This document shows positions 34,200-44,776 of a stretch of 64,000 bases of DNA, one piece after another. The stretch's first letter is position 1. Each line of letters begins with the position of its first letter. Position numbers and translations under genes: made by a program. This stretch comes from Ascaphus truei (lineage: Eukaryota > Chordata > Amphibia > Anura > Ascaphidae), in assembly GCA_036426205.1 (NCBI GenBank), contig CM071571.1:115196244-115260243 (forward strand), read 5' to 3'. The notes under the pieces were generated by a model. The model did not search any database, had not been told where the DNA came from, and saw nothing but the letters and a program-made list of their open reading frames with translations.

Positions 34200-34860
34200 A
34201 ATCTGTCACACTGGCTTGTGCCCCAGTTCTGCGTCCGCCGGTGCCGCCGCCTTTTACGATCACCCAAAATTATTTGGGGTTTGCTTGAAATTAACGAGAT
34301 ATAGAATCAGTATCCTCGAACATGCCTGAAACGTGAAAATGGGCGTGGCTACATCGTGTCCAGGTTTAGACAGCGGTTAATCAGCCCTGCGAGGCGTGGC
34401 TACGTCACTCCGATAGCGTATGCTGTGCGTGGTTACTAGAGCGTACACCCACAGGCAGAGTGGAACTCCGCGAGACTAGCGTTGTGTAGGCGGGGTTATG
34501 TAAATTAGAAACACGATGATTGGAAACACATTCCCTGTGAGGGGCGGGGTTATGTAAATGAGAGCGTGTCTGCAGTTGGTGTGGCGGCTCGGTGCATTTG
34601 TCGGGGTACCTCCCTCAGCTGTAGGAGGGGACAGGTAAAGACGGGGGCCGTCTTTCGGCTATAGCAGCATCCGGGGCTGTGTGTAACCGTGCACGAGGAG
34701 GTGGGTCACCACTCTGTCATGGCGGCTCCCACAGCTGAGCGAGAGTTCCATTGAAGAAGAGCCCAGCTGTGAGAAGCCCGAGCCCCCCCGCAGATAGCAG
34801 TGTCACGGGGAGAGCCCCCAGGCAGGAGCGTCCCAGATCCCAGGTAGTGCCATGCAGGAG
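34200..34860 (+). promoter_or_regulatory. TMTC3: TMTC3 CpG-rich promoter and probable first exon
   Basis: CG-rich region with GC boxes, an inverted CCAAT box (ATTGG at 34,519-34,523) and no TATA. Good plus-strand donors are GGACAG|GTAAAG after 34,634 and CCCAG|GTAGTG after 34,843; either could end the noncoding exon 1. It is about 0.9 kb from the CEP290 exon 1, on the opposite strand. Confidence 0.6.
34489..34563 (+). promoter_or_regulatory. Duplicated GC-box/ATGTAAAT module
   Basis: GGCGGGGTTATGTAAAT followed by TAGA or GAGA occurs twice, 54 bp apart (34,489-34,509 and 34,543-34,563). Each joins an Sp/KLF-type GC box to a one-base variant of the POU octamer ATGCAAAT. Confidence 0.55.
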
Positions 34861-34863
34861 GGT

Positions 34864-35546
34864 TTGGGGGAGGTCGTGATTTGTTTCTCTGCACTAAGAA
34901 TAGAAAGGGCATGTTCACAATGACCAGGCTTTGTGCCTCGCTCTCATCTGACAGGGAAGGCGTTAGTGACATCTTATTTATTTTGTATTTATCTGTATAT
35001 AAAAGGAACAGTGAAGTTTGAGATCATTTTTCTGCGGGGCTTCTTTTAGTTGCTGGCACCTTGAACAGGGCGAGGCAGCTTTAAGTATTAACAAGGGAGG
35101 GGTTGATGCTACTGCTTGTCACAACCTGAGAATTTTACAAGAAACCTGACTTATACATTTCAGTTATTTCATTTTACTGCAATATTGCAATGGGATTGTG
35201 CTTCCCCACTCCCCCCCCCTTTGGTTTAATAACTCATTGCACTAAGTAAGTAATTTATCTTGAGCTCTGTCGACATCCCTATCTTCCTTTTCTCTTCCCC
35301 TAATTAATATAGTGACAGGCAGGGCTGCAGACAGATTTCCTGGGACCCAGTAAAAGTTACATGAGCTCCTACAGCCCCCCACCCTCCCATTTCACACCTC
35401 ACTAGCCCCCTCTATTTCATCTCCAATTTCGCTCCCCTCTGTCTCATTCCCTCACCCCCCTCTCTCTTCCCCCCCTTCATCAATTACCCAACTCTTGCTC
35501 AATCCCCCGCCTTGTATGTATATTTCTCTCCTGCGTCTCGCTCTTA
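34864..35546. other. TMTC3 intron 1, proximal part
   Basis: Includes a CT-rich stretch (35,330-35,540). The words ATTACCCAACTCTTGCTCAA occur here and again just beyond the MITE at 35,739, in a close variant, so this is a short diverged direct repeat. Confidence 0.4.
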
Positions 35547-35720
35547 GGCTGCGCTTATAGTGCTAGCGACGCGATGTCGCGTCAAAACAATTATATTGAC
35601 GCCGTTGCGTGCGCTTGTAGTAGGAGCGGCCCGACTGCTTGATCGCTTCTATCTCTGGAAATCACTTCATTTTGATTTTTCCAGCGACCGCAGCGTGCCG
35701 TCGCCGGCATGAGCGCGGCC
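35547..35720. mobile_element. Short Harbinger-like MITE
   Basis: Ends GGCTGCGCTTATAGTG and the complement of GGCCGCGCTCATGCC, the family signature. TTA precedes it but TCT follows, so the duplication is not intact. 174 bp. Confidence 0.6.
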
Positions 35721-35849
35721 TCTCCCTCACCCTCTGTCAATTACCCCACTCTTGCTCAATCCATCCCTCCAACAAAATACATACCAAAAAACCTCACCAC
35801 CCCCTAAATACATACAAACTCCCCCACTCCCCAAATACATGTAGCCAGG

Positions 35850-36629
35850 TCCCCCTTACCTTTGCTGCGGGAGGGGGACGGCTGTAATATGGTGTGCGCG
35901 GGTGCCAGCGGAGGGAGGACGCGCCGGGAGTAGTGGAGATGTGAGGTACAGGGAGGTTACTGCCGGGCGAGCGGGTCGCCCCCAACAAGCGGGGGCTGCC
36001 ATGTTTGATTGCGCATGCGCAGTGCAAGCTTTGCGCAGTGCCTCCAAGAGTACGACGGCCATAGCCAGGCTCCGCATAACAGGCAGAGGGACTAACAGTT
36101 CCAGCATGCACCAGCACTGTGATCACACGGGCGCAAATAGCTAATAGGGCTGCCGAGGCAGGAGTAAGTGGCAAATAGACATTTCACTTGCTGGCACCTC
36201 ACGCTCCATCGGAGTAGGGATACAGAGGGGTAAGGTAGTGTCTGGGTGCAGGTGGCTCCCAGACTAGGCCAGATAACCCCTTTAGGACCCGACTCAAACC
36301 AGATTCTGGCTGGTCCAAGGAAAGCCCATAGCTCGGGACATTTCCCCAGTAGCTGCCTTTAGTTAGATTATACCACCGGTGAGATGCCACGCGGTGATTG
36401 CGGCCTGGGACCAGACCACCCACGATATAGACTCTTTAAAGGTGAGACCCTCCAACGGGAGTTCACCCCACGTAGTCGGACAACAACATCGCTGGATCAG
36501 CGGATCCCTGTTTTATTATCTGGCAGCACCCGGGTACTGGAGTTCTGGGGCAGGTACCACAAGTGCACCAACAGTTCACGGGATCTCTACTCCATACACT
36601 TTTGGGTGGGCCTGACATTGGGGAACGAC
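35850..36629. repeat. Unclassified GC-rich repeat, perhaps LTR-derived
   Basis: A GC-rich region with TGCGCATGCGCAGTG near 36,010, then sequence that continues past the insertion at 36,644-38,799 to about 39,060. The continuity across the insertion shows it was one element. No protein is recognisable. Confidence 0.4.
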
Positions 36630-36643
36630 ATCAGGGTAATGGT

Positions 36644-38799
36644 ACAAAAAAGGGGAAACTGGGGCGCTCCCTACTTGTTATGGCGTATAATAATGTAACG
36701 CCTCTATAGTAGTGTATAACAAAAAAAGGGGAAGTGTATACTAGCCCTTGTAATTTTTCTGCAGCTGGACCAGTGAGAAGATGAAGCCCGGAGTCTTCTT
36801 ATAGCGGCAATAGAGATGGTGTAGTGGTCAGCGCAAGGTGTTGGACTCAGAAATTGAGAGAAAGTGAACACAAAATCAATGTATTAGATAGACATATGCA
36901 TTCAATAGATAAACATATATATATGTATTAAAAAAATATATATATAATATATGTATTAAAGCTGAAGGGGAGGGGTAGGAACAGGGGAGGAGGAGGAGTG
37001 GGGGGCGGATGATGGTATTATTAAATATAATAAAGAAACAATAAACTTTTGTTTCAATGACTCACACGGCCTGATGTGAGACTGTTCTCTCAGAGAAGAA
37101 TGGATGGGATATTATATAAGTCCTCTATATAGAGGAGAAAAAACTCACACGGCCTCGTGTGAGCCCCCTCCCTCAGAGAGTGTTTTCAAACTGTAGGGAA
37201 TCAGTCTCGTCTTTCTTTCTACTACTCCCAATGGGGGCGATGTGTGAATGGCTCCTCTCCCAGGTGCCCAAATTCCAAGAAATGGGCAAAGCCTGGATTA
37301 GTAGCAAATCGAAGTTTATTACAGCAAAAGGTATAAAAATGTATAACACTCACACAAAAGGGTAAAACAGCCCAATGCCAGCTGTCGATCGGTCCGGTGG
37401 ACCCTTTTCCTCCAGTAGGGCTCCCGCTAGCGGGACCGGAAGAGAGGATCTTTCCGGATGTCCGGCGGCTGCCTGGGTCCCTCACACAATGAGCTCTGGC
37501 AGGCAACTACGCATTTCGCAGTGATGCTTCGTCAGGTTCCTGCCGGATGCTCATTGTACTCACTCTTTATAGGCAAGTCAATCATCTACTCATTAGTACC
37601 GATTGCCTATACCTGTTGCAACAGATATAATAAAATCTTCAATTGTCATGTGTCTTTTATTGTGTTGTAAATTTGGCAATATGTGGGAATGCTGGTACAG
37701 AACATACTTTGACAAGTCAGTTGTTTTAATAGATCGTGGCTTTGCAAGAATGTTGCAAAAAACCTCACGGACTAAGTGTATTCTCACTAGCTAGTATATA
37801 TTCACACATCGATTAGTATGATACCATAGATGTACTATGCCACAGCTGTGTTTTTATGGCGTATTAGTAACTCCCTCACCTGACTTTTACATGTAGATGA
37901 TTTATATACACAAAAACATTAACATTAATCAATATCTTCATATACATGTAGTTTGGTATGTCATGGTCATTAAGCGACGGCGCAACACCTGTCACTTTTT
38001 GGAGTAAAACATTTAAAAAAAATTTTTTTTTTTTTTTTTTTTTTAAAAGAACCTAGGGTCCATGTCTATGTATGATTGCAATATAAAGCACTGATGCTGG
38101 ATATGCTCTGGTTTCTAATTGCCTTGCATTCGTGCGTCTTGATAAACTATTTCTTAGGTAGTACTCAAATGATGTCGGACGCGCTAGCGGGAGCCCTACT
38201 GGAGGAAAAGGGTCCACCGGACCGATCGACGGCTGGCATTGGGCTGTTTTACCCTTTTGTGTGAGTGTTATAGATTTTTATACCTTTTGCTGTAATAAAC
38301 TTCGATTTGCTACTAATCCAGGCTTTGCCCATTTCTTGGAATTTGGACACCTGGGAGAGGAGCCATTCACATATCGCCCCCATTGGGAGTAGTTGAAAGA
38401 AAGACGAGACTGATTCCCTACAGTTTGAAAACACTCTCTGAGGGAGGGGGCTCACACGAGGCCGTGTGAGTTTTTTCTCCTCTATATAGAGGACTTATAT
38501 AATATCCCATCCATTCTTCTCTGAGAGAACAGTCTCACATCAGGCCGTGTGAGTCATTGAAACAAAAGTTTATTGTTTCTTTATTATATTTAATAATACC
38601 ATCATCCTCCCCCCACTCCTCCCCTGTTCCTACCCCTTCCCTTTAGCTTTAATACATATATATTTTTTTTTAAATACATAAATTGTTAAACATATATATT
38701 ATCTATTGAATGCATATGTCTATCTAATACATTGATTTTGTGTTCACTTTCTCTCAATTTCTGAGTCCAACACCTTGCGCTGACCACTACACCATCTCT
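36644..38799 (-). mobile_element. Retroposon-like insertion with 620 bp inverted arms
   Basis: The insertion is flanked by the 14 bp direct repeat ATCAGGGTAATGGT (36,630-36,643 and 38,800-38,813; the outermost arm base pair overlaps the right copy). Inside, 36,810-37,432 and 38,182-38,801 are inverted copies of one another, with matching 68-codon frames differing at only a few residues. The outer part of each arm starts ATGGTGTAGTGGTCAGCGC, like a tRNA A-box, next to the right duplication. The other end reads ACAAAAAAGGGGAAACTGGG. Read on the minus strand it runs from the tRNA-like head to a CCCCTTTTTTGT tail. A hammerhead-like motif sits in the middle. Confidence 0.7.
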
Positions 38800-38801
38800 A
38801 T
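36810..38801. repeat. Inverted repeat, 620 bp arms and 749 bp loop
   Basis: Arms 36,810-37,432 and 38,182-38,801. They diverge abruptly at CGCTAGCGGGAGCC. Both include a TA-rich patch, a CTCACACGGCC block and a TAGCAAATCGAAGTTTATT block. Confidence 0.9.
37486..37557 (-). ncRNA. Hammerhead-like ribozyme candidate, best copy
   Basis: On the minus strand: ACAAUGAGC, then GGCAGG, AAC, CUGACGA, extra A, stem II GCA/UGC with loop UCAC, GAA, AUGCGU, A, then GUUG, CCUGCC and GCUCAUUGU. The flanks pair as stem I in three blocks (AAC/GUU, GGCAGG/CCUGCC, ACAAUGAGC/GCUCAUUGU), giving about 18 pairs. The predicted cut is between 37,508 and 37,507. AUGCGU is one base off the palindrome ACGCGU, so helix III would be weak or dimeric. 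Structure inferred by eye; activity untested. Confidence 0.5.
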
Positions 38802-38813
38802 CAGGGTAATGGT

Positions 38814-39097
38814 GCCTAGCACCCAATGTACTTTGGGGACACTCCTCTGTGTATTGTATGCCGTTATATATGTTCAGTAAATCCCGTTATTATATACCTG
38901 TGTGTATTACTATTAGTATTGGTTCCTGTGAGGGGCTCATCCCACTATGCTGGGATCCCTCGCAGGTGGAGGTGCTGCACCAAAGCGAACAAGTGACCAC
39001 CCCAGGCTCCCAGTGGCGGAGGCTCAGGCATTCTGGTAGCCAGACAGGTAATGGCAGTACCCGTAGTTCCTTTTAGTTATGGGAAAAAGGGGCTACA
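38814..39097. other. Right part of the repeat split by the 36.6-38.8 kb insertion
   Basis: Continues the sequence left of the insertion; includes GTTCAGTAAATCCCGTTATT. No coding or class evidence. Confidence 0.4.
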
Positions 39098-39099
39098 TA

Positions 39100-40677
39100 C
39101 AGTTGTGAAAAAGAAAGTACAGCCTCTTTGAATTAAATGGTTTTACATATCAGGACATAACAATCATCTGTTCCTCAGCAGGTCTTAACATTAGGTAAAT
39201 ACAACCTCAGATGACAACAACACATGACATATTACACCGTGTCATGATTTATTTAAGAAAAATAAAGCCAAAATGGAGAAGCTGTGTTAAAAACTAAGTA
39301 CACCCTTACTGCTTCCATAGGAATTAAGATGCTAAGCAGCAGACAGGTGCTGCTAATCAAATGCCCTTGATTAATTGATCATCAGCAAGTGTGACCACCT
39401 CTATAAAGCCGAAATTTTAGCAGTTTGCTAGTCTGGGGCATTCAGGTGTGTAACACAATGCCAAGGAGGAAAGACATCAGCAATGATCTTAGAGAAGCAA
39501 TTGTTGCTGCCCATCAATCTGGGAAGGGTTATAAGGCCATTTCCAAACAATTTAAAGTCCATCATTCTATAGTGAGAGATTATTCAAAAGTGGAAACATT
39601 CAAGACAGTTGCCAATCTTCCCAGGAGTGGACGTCCCAGCAAATTCACCCCAAGGTCAGACCGTGCAATGCTCAGAGAGATTGCAAAAGAAACAAGAGTT
39701 ACATCTCTGACTCTACAGGTCTCAGCATGTTAAATGTTAAATTTCATGACAGTACAATTAGAAAAAGATTTAACATGGATGGTTTGTTTGGAAGGGTTGC
39801 CAGGAGAAAGCCTCTTCTCTAAAAAGAACATGGCAGCACGACCTAGGTTTGCAAAGTTGCATCTGAACAAACAACAAGACTTCTGGAACAATGTCCTTTG
39901 GACAGACTAGACCAAAGTGGAGATGTTTGGCCATAATGCACAGCTCCACATTTGGCGAAAACCAAACACAGCATATCAGCACAAACACCTCATACCAACT
40001 GTCAAGCACGGGGGTGATGATTTGGGCTTGTTTTGCAGCCACAGGACCTGGGAACCTTGCAGTCATTGAGTCGACCATGAACTCCTCTGTATACCAAAGT
40101 ATTCTAGAGTCAAATGTGAGGCCATCTGTTCGATAGCTAAAGCTTGGCTAAAATTAGGTCATGCAACAGGACAATGATCCCAAGCACACCAGCAAATCTA
40201 CAACAGAATGGCTGAAAAAGAAAAGAATCAAGGTGTTGCAATGGCCCAGTCAAAGTCCAGACCTCAACCAGATTGAAATGTTGTGGCTGGACCTTAAGAG
40301 AGCTGTGCATAAACAAATGCCCACAAACCTCAATGAACTGAAGCAACGTTGTATAGAAGATTGGGCCAAAATTCCTCCACAACGATGTGAGAGACTGATG
40401 GTCATACCGAAAATGATTACTTCAAGTTATTGCTGCTAAAGGTGGTTCTACAAGCTATTGAATCATAAGGTATACTTAGTTTTTCACACATGGTTTCTCC
40501 ATTTTGGCTTTATTTTTGTTAAATCATGACACGGTGTAATATGTTATGTGTTGTTGTTCATCTGAGGTTGTATTTACCTCATTCTTAGACCTGCTAAGGA
40601 ACAGATGATTGTTATTATGTCCTGATATGTAAAACCATAGAATTCAAAGAGGGTGTACTTTCTTTTTCACACCACTG
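39100..40677 (+). mobile_element. Full-length Tc1/mariner fossil with ~200 bp inverted ends
   Basis: Flanked by TA on both sides (39,098-39,099 and 40,678-40,679). The terminal repeats start CAGTTGTGAAAAAGAAAGTAC and CAGTGGTGTGAAAAAGAAAGTAC (the latter on the minus strand) and stay similar for about 200 bp, the long-repeat layout of IR/DR-type Tc1 elements. One transposase remnant lies between. In TMTC3 intron 1, same strand. Confidence 0.9.
39458..40439 (+). pseudogene. Tc1-like transposase, inactivated
   Basis: Starts MPRRKDISNDLREAIVAAHQ with the first helix-turn-helix; a GRPSKFTPRSDR motif follows. A frame change and stop fall near 39,731. The first catalytic Asp is followed by a TAG (GGACAGACTAG near 39,898), where family members have Glu. 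The later part keeps [10 protein letters not shown] and [11 protein letters not shown] with the other two acidic residues. Inactive. Confidence 0.9.
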
Positions 40678-40763
40678 TACTGTACCTATAAAACCTCTTC
40701 TACAATAAATAATAAAAATACAACCCCCGCCCTCACCAATACATATAAAAAAAACAGATTTGT

Positions 40764-41126
40764 CCCATTTCCTCGATTCTAAGACGCACACTTGATTTAA
40801 TTAAAAAAAAAAATTGGGGAAAAAACCCCCACATTAAATGGGCAGAAAAATGTTTTTACTGGCAGACAATTGCATACATCTATCCATACAATTTACATAT
40901 CACCGCACAAGAGTACACAACACTATACTGTAGTACAACTCGTCTCTTCAGCACTACAAACCGGATCCTGCTTAGCACTCTGGGAAATGCATTGGGGCTG
41001 GCAGCAACGTCGTTCCGTCAGATACTGTACATTGAGTTGCAGGTGCTCCTCAGCTCATCTTCCTCTCACATCTCAGGCTGCGTTCATGTTCCGGCAGGGG
41101 GATGGGATGAAGTAGTGGTAGAAGCA

Positions 41127-41159
<33 letters not shown>

Positions 41160-41705
41160 ATGGGAAGGGGAGAGGCAGCCTGCGGCCCTTCTACTGCCGC
41201 ACCGCTCAGCTGGTAGTCGCGTAGGAGGAGGAATGGGAGAGGCAGCTGGCTACGTGCTGCACCGCCCAGCTGGTAGTCACGTGGGGGAGGGGGGCAATGG
41301 GTGTGGCAGCGCAGCCGGACAGCTGACAGTTGTGCTGGGGGAGAGGGGGGCTATGGGAGAGGCAGCCAGCACTGCAACAACTGCTGAAATCATCTCTCCT
41401 TCTGTGGGGGGGATGGTTCTTCAAGACAGCAAGCAGAGACGCGTGGGGGTGCTTGTGGTGCAAGCAGCCGAACACACTGCTGAAACAATCTGCGTTGCGG
41501 GGGGGAAGGTTGGCACTTGACTCCTGCAAGCAACATCAGTTGGGAGTTGCAGGCCCATAGTTCAAACAGCCGCTGTGGCTTTTGCAGCACCCCCTAGCTG
41601 TTGTATTTTTTAATTTATTTTAAGTACATAGATTCTAAGGCGCGCCCTATTTTAGACATGTGAAAATGGGGGGAAAAGGTGCATCTTAAAATCGAGGAAA
41701 TTTGG
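40764..41705. mobile_element. Nonautonomous DNA transposon with TTTCCTCGATT ends
   Basis: The left end has TTTCCTCGATTCTAAGACGCAC and the right end its near-complement (GTGCATCTTAAAATCGAGGAAA). The interior is G-rich with three loose repeats around CAGCTGGTAGTC. No coding region. The superfamily is not clear from the ends alone. Confidence 0.65.
41128..41158 (+). repeat. 31 nt poly-G run
   Basis: An uninterrupted run of G inside the element above; either a true homopolymer or a length artefact of sequencing. Confidence 0.9.
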
Positions 41706-41727
41706 TATCTGTCTTGGGGATAATGTC

Positions 41728-42005
41728 TGGCGGGGCCGGCGACTGGACAAAGCAGTAGCAACAAGGCCCTCCCCCAACTGCAGGCCTCACCCTCACTCTG
41801 TCCCACACTAAGCTTCCGACATCAGCGCATGCTGGGTCTCCCTCTCATGCCGGTGCACACTCGAAGCTGGGCCAAGCTTCCAGCGCGCTGATGCCAGTGG
41901 CCCGGCGCGCACCAGCGTCGGAAGCTCAACGTGGGTCAGAGTGAGGCCTGTAGCTGGGGGAGAGCTGTTGCTCGGCTGCAACTGCTTTGTCCGGCCGCTG
42001 GGCCG
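41728..42005. repeat. 280 bp foldback repeat
   Basis: GACTGGACAAAGCAGTAGC...GGCCTCACCCTCACTCTG on the left is mirrored on the right, meeting at a TCCGAC/GTCGGA block. Long, GC-rich inverted arms; a MITE-type foldback. Confidence 0.75.
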
Positions 42006-43130
42006 GGGCACTTGTCCTGGCTACCCCCTGCTTTCGGTGGCCCTTGTGACAGGTGTGTAATTGTGCATTCATCTAACTTCACTGTAAATGGAAACTGCTC
42101 TATCATTAACTGTTCATCCCTCCTTTTATAGCACCATGTGAAAAAAATAAGAGCTCACCAAAACGAGAAAAATCAGTGTGCCGGTCCCCTTCTTGCAAAG
42201 AATGAAAACAATACAATCCAGTTATTGGGCACACTCAAAAGTTCAATGCAGATTTCTTATTCATCACAAATGTGTTGGCATGGTCAATTTAAAATAGTTG
42301 TGTGTATTACAAGGGATATCCCATTCCGATAGGAAGTCTATTCTTTTGATGAGGGCCTATGAAATGATCTATATGTCCCAGTAGTAAACATTGTAATGAA
42401 CCTAAAGGTCAATTGTTGGTGGTTAGAGTAGTGGATTTAGCTTTTGTAAACTTTTGGTATTTAAGGGGTGTCTATTTTTCTTTTTCGTTTCTTACAGTAG
42501 TTGCCAAGTGAATACGTATAGGAATCCTAGTAGCCCTATAGATCCCCATAAAGAGCTTGGGGTTGATTACATTTGTTGGAACTAGGGCCAGCTTGGTGGT
42601 GGTACTATTGGTGCAAATGCATCTGGTCCCGTGCTCTTCCATGACCCAACTTCTGTAATCATAGTTTAAATGTTGTGGTGGTTAAATTAACCTGCACAGC
42701 ATTTGAACTGTGGCCGGGGGTGAGCGCGGGACCTCTCTGTGTCGGCATCGCCTCCTGGTGACACGGGTAAGAGTAATATTTCCTGAGGGAGGAGAAATCC
42801 ATAGCCAAACATTTAGTTAACAGGTGATGAGTACAAGTAACTAACATTTGAACATGGCTTTCATGCATTACCCCTTTTGGGGCTTATTTAAGACCTGAAG
42901 CAGCCAACCACAGTATCATAGGCCAAAGACTCCTATTCTGGTCAATGTGACTTTTCAGTTGATCGCAGTATGATCGGCTGCTTTGGGGCTTATTGAATAA
43001 GTCCCTTAGTTTTATGTAAAGCTTGTTGAGTACATGTTTATCTGTGACAAAGTAAAATGGATTTAAGTGTTCTATGTAATCTAGCTGTACCCAGCGTAAC
43101 ATATGCCGACATAGGCCGACAGGAGATCTG
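42006..43130. other. TMTC3 intron 1, no recognised element
   Basis: Mixed sequence; I see no exon, no RNA gene and no repeat ends that I can defend. Confidence 0.4.
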
Positions 43131-43179
43131 AATGGTTATTAATAAAATACTACTCTTTATTTTCACCCCTCCATGTAAT

Positions 43180-43760
43180 GCCTTGCTGTCTCTTGTCCCC
43201 TCTTCCCCCACCTTAGTCTTTTCTCCACCTTATTCTTTCCTCCTTCATGCCCTGCTACTCTGCACACTCCCCCCTGCCTTACTGTGTCTGCTCCTCTCTG
43301 TGCACACTATACTCCCTCCTCTCCTACTTATCTCATCTGTCTCCTCTTCTTGCTGTCTCTGTTTACTCCTACAGACCTTGCTGTCTCTCCTCCCTTTTTT
43401 GCAATCTCTCATGCCCAACGGGCACACTGCTCTCCTCCATTCCCTACTCCCTGTCTTCTCCTACCCGTGGTCTCCCTGTCTCTTCCTCATCCATGCCGCC
43501 TCTGTCTCCTACTCACAATCCTGTCTTTCCTGCCCCATGTGCACACTGCTCTCCTCTGCCTATTCTTCCCTCCTTGCTGTCTCTGCAAACCCCTCCTTCA
43601 TGCCCAGCTCCTCTTTGCCTCTATCCTCCCCTCTCTGCACTCCCTGCCTTAGGGTGTCTGCTCCTCTCTGTGCATACTACACTCCCTCATCTCCTACTCA
43701 TCTCATGTCTCCTCCTCCTTGCCGTCTCCACGACCATTAAAATCCCCTTCCCCAGTGTTT
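43180..43760. repeat. CT-rich degenerate tandem repeat
   Basis: A pyrimidine-rich stretch with internal repeats; the block CTGCTCCTCTCTGTGCA at 43,288 recurs at 43,656. It produces two long open frames rich in Ser, Leu, Cys and Pro that are low-complexity shadows. Confidence 0.7.
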
Positions 43761-43799
43761 CCTGGGTGAGAGGCCACCCAGTCGATCAGAGGGGTATGT

Positions 43800-44776
43800 A
43801 TATATGTGTGTGTATCTTTTATATAGTGCAGACAGTGTACTCGGTGCTTTACCAAGACAGTACAGGGAATTATAGTACAGTAGGCGCAGCAAAGTCAGAC
43901 AATAGGAAAGGAAAATGTTGTGCAGTGGAGCTCACAAACTAAGTTTATGTTGGGAGACTTGCAGAGACAGCAGGTGAGGGACTAAGTGCAGTAGATATCA
44001 GTGCTTGGCCAAAATGGTTGGTAGCAGTGACTGGGTGTGGGACTGTAGCCATGCATGCTATGGGTATGCTTCTTTTGAGAAGTGAGTTTTAAGGTTGACC
44101 GGTATTATCAGGGAAAGAGGTGATGGGGAGGCGTGGCCAAGAGCAGGGGTGTATACGGCTGGATTCAGGATTAGGAGAGATATCCCAGCAGCGAGGAGGA
44201 GGAGTAAAAAGAGAGGAGATGAGAAGAGGATTTGTGGGGGGCTTTTTATTGAGGCGTGTAGAAGTTGTTGGGAAAGGTGTGTACATAGTGGTGCAGTGTA
44301 TTGGCACAAGCATAGGTGGAGCGGAAAGGTGAATGTGGATTGGAGGGGAGTGGGGACGTTTGTAAACGTTTGTGTTCTCTCAATGGAGTGTGGAAACCGC
44401 AAACAAGAAAATAAATAGTGCGGTTATAATGAGATGCAGGGGTAGGAGAGAGTTCCCAAGTATTGAAGGAGATGGAGCAGATGTAAAAAATCAGGCCTGA
44501 GGTGGCAGTGTAGCATTGAAGGTTAAACAACAGCTTAGAAAGTTAGTATTTTAGGTGTGAAAACATTGTCGGTGCATTTAGAAAGCCAAGTTCTCACAGT
44601 TGCAGGGTTGTTGATGTGCATACAACTCTTGTATTCTTCACCTCCAATTTGAACTCCACAGACTTGATATGTGACTCTTATAGATGTTACACAGCCAGTG
44701 TACAGTCTCCGTGTCTGTCCCTGGGTGAGTGACAGGCTTTTCAGCCTATCAAAGAAGGATGTGCAGACATCCTTAG
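43800..44776 (-). repeat. Long dispersed repeat, copy 1 (empty site)
   Basis: Homologous, in reverse, to 47,583-48,962. It contains the uninterrupted TTA (44,535-44,537) at the point where copy 2 has a MITE. Its end on the minus strand reads CACTATATAAAAGATACAC, like a retroposon 3' end. Confidence 0.75.

Noticed and set aside
36811..36850. tRNA gene
   Set aside because: Only an A-box-like half is present; no B box or cloverleaf follows.
42345..42380. TTGATGAGGGCCTATGAAAT as a hammerhead core without the extra A
   Set aside because: No convincing stem II or stem I pairing and no palindromic helix III.
43132..43942. Two long overlapping plus-strand open frames (202 and 231 codons)
   Set aside because: CT-rich tandem repeat; the proteins are low-complexity Ser/Leu/Cys/Pro with no domain, and neighbouring frames are equally open.
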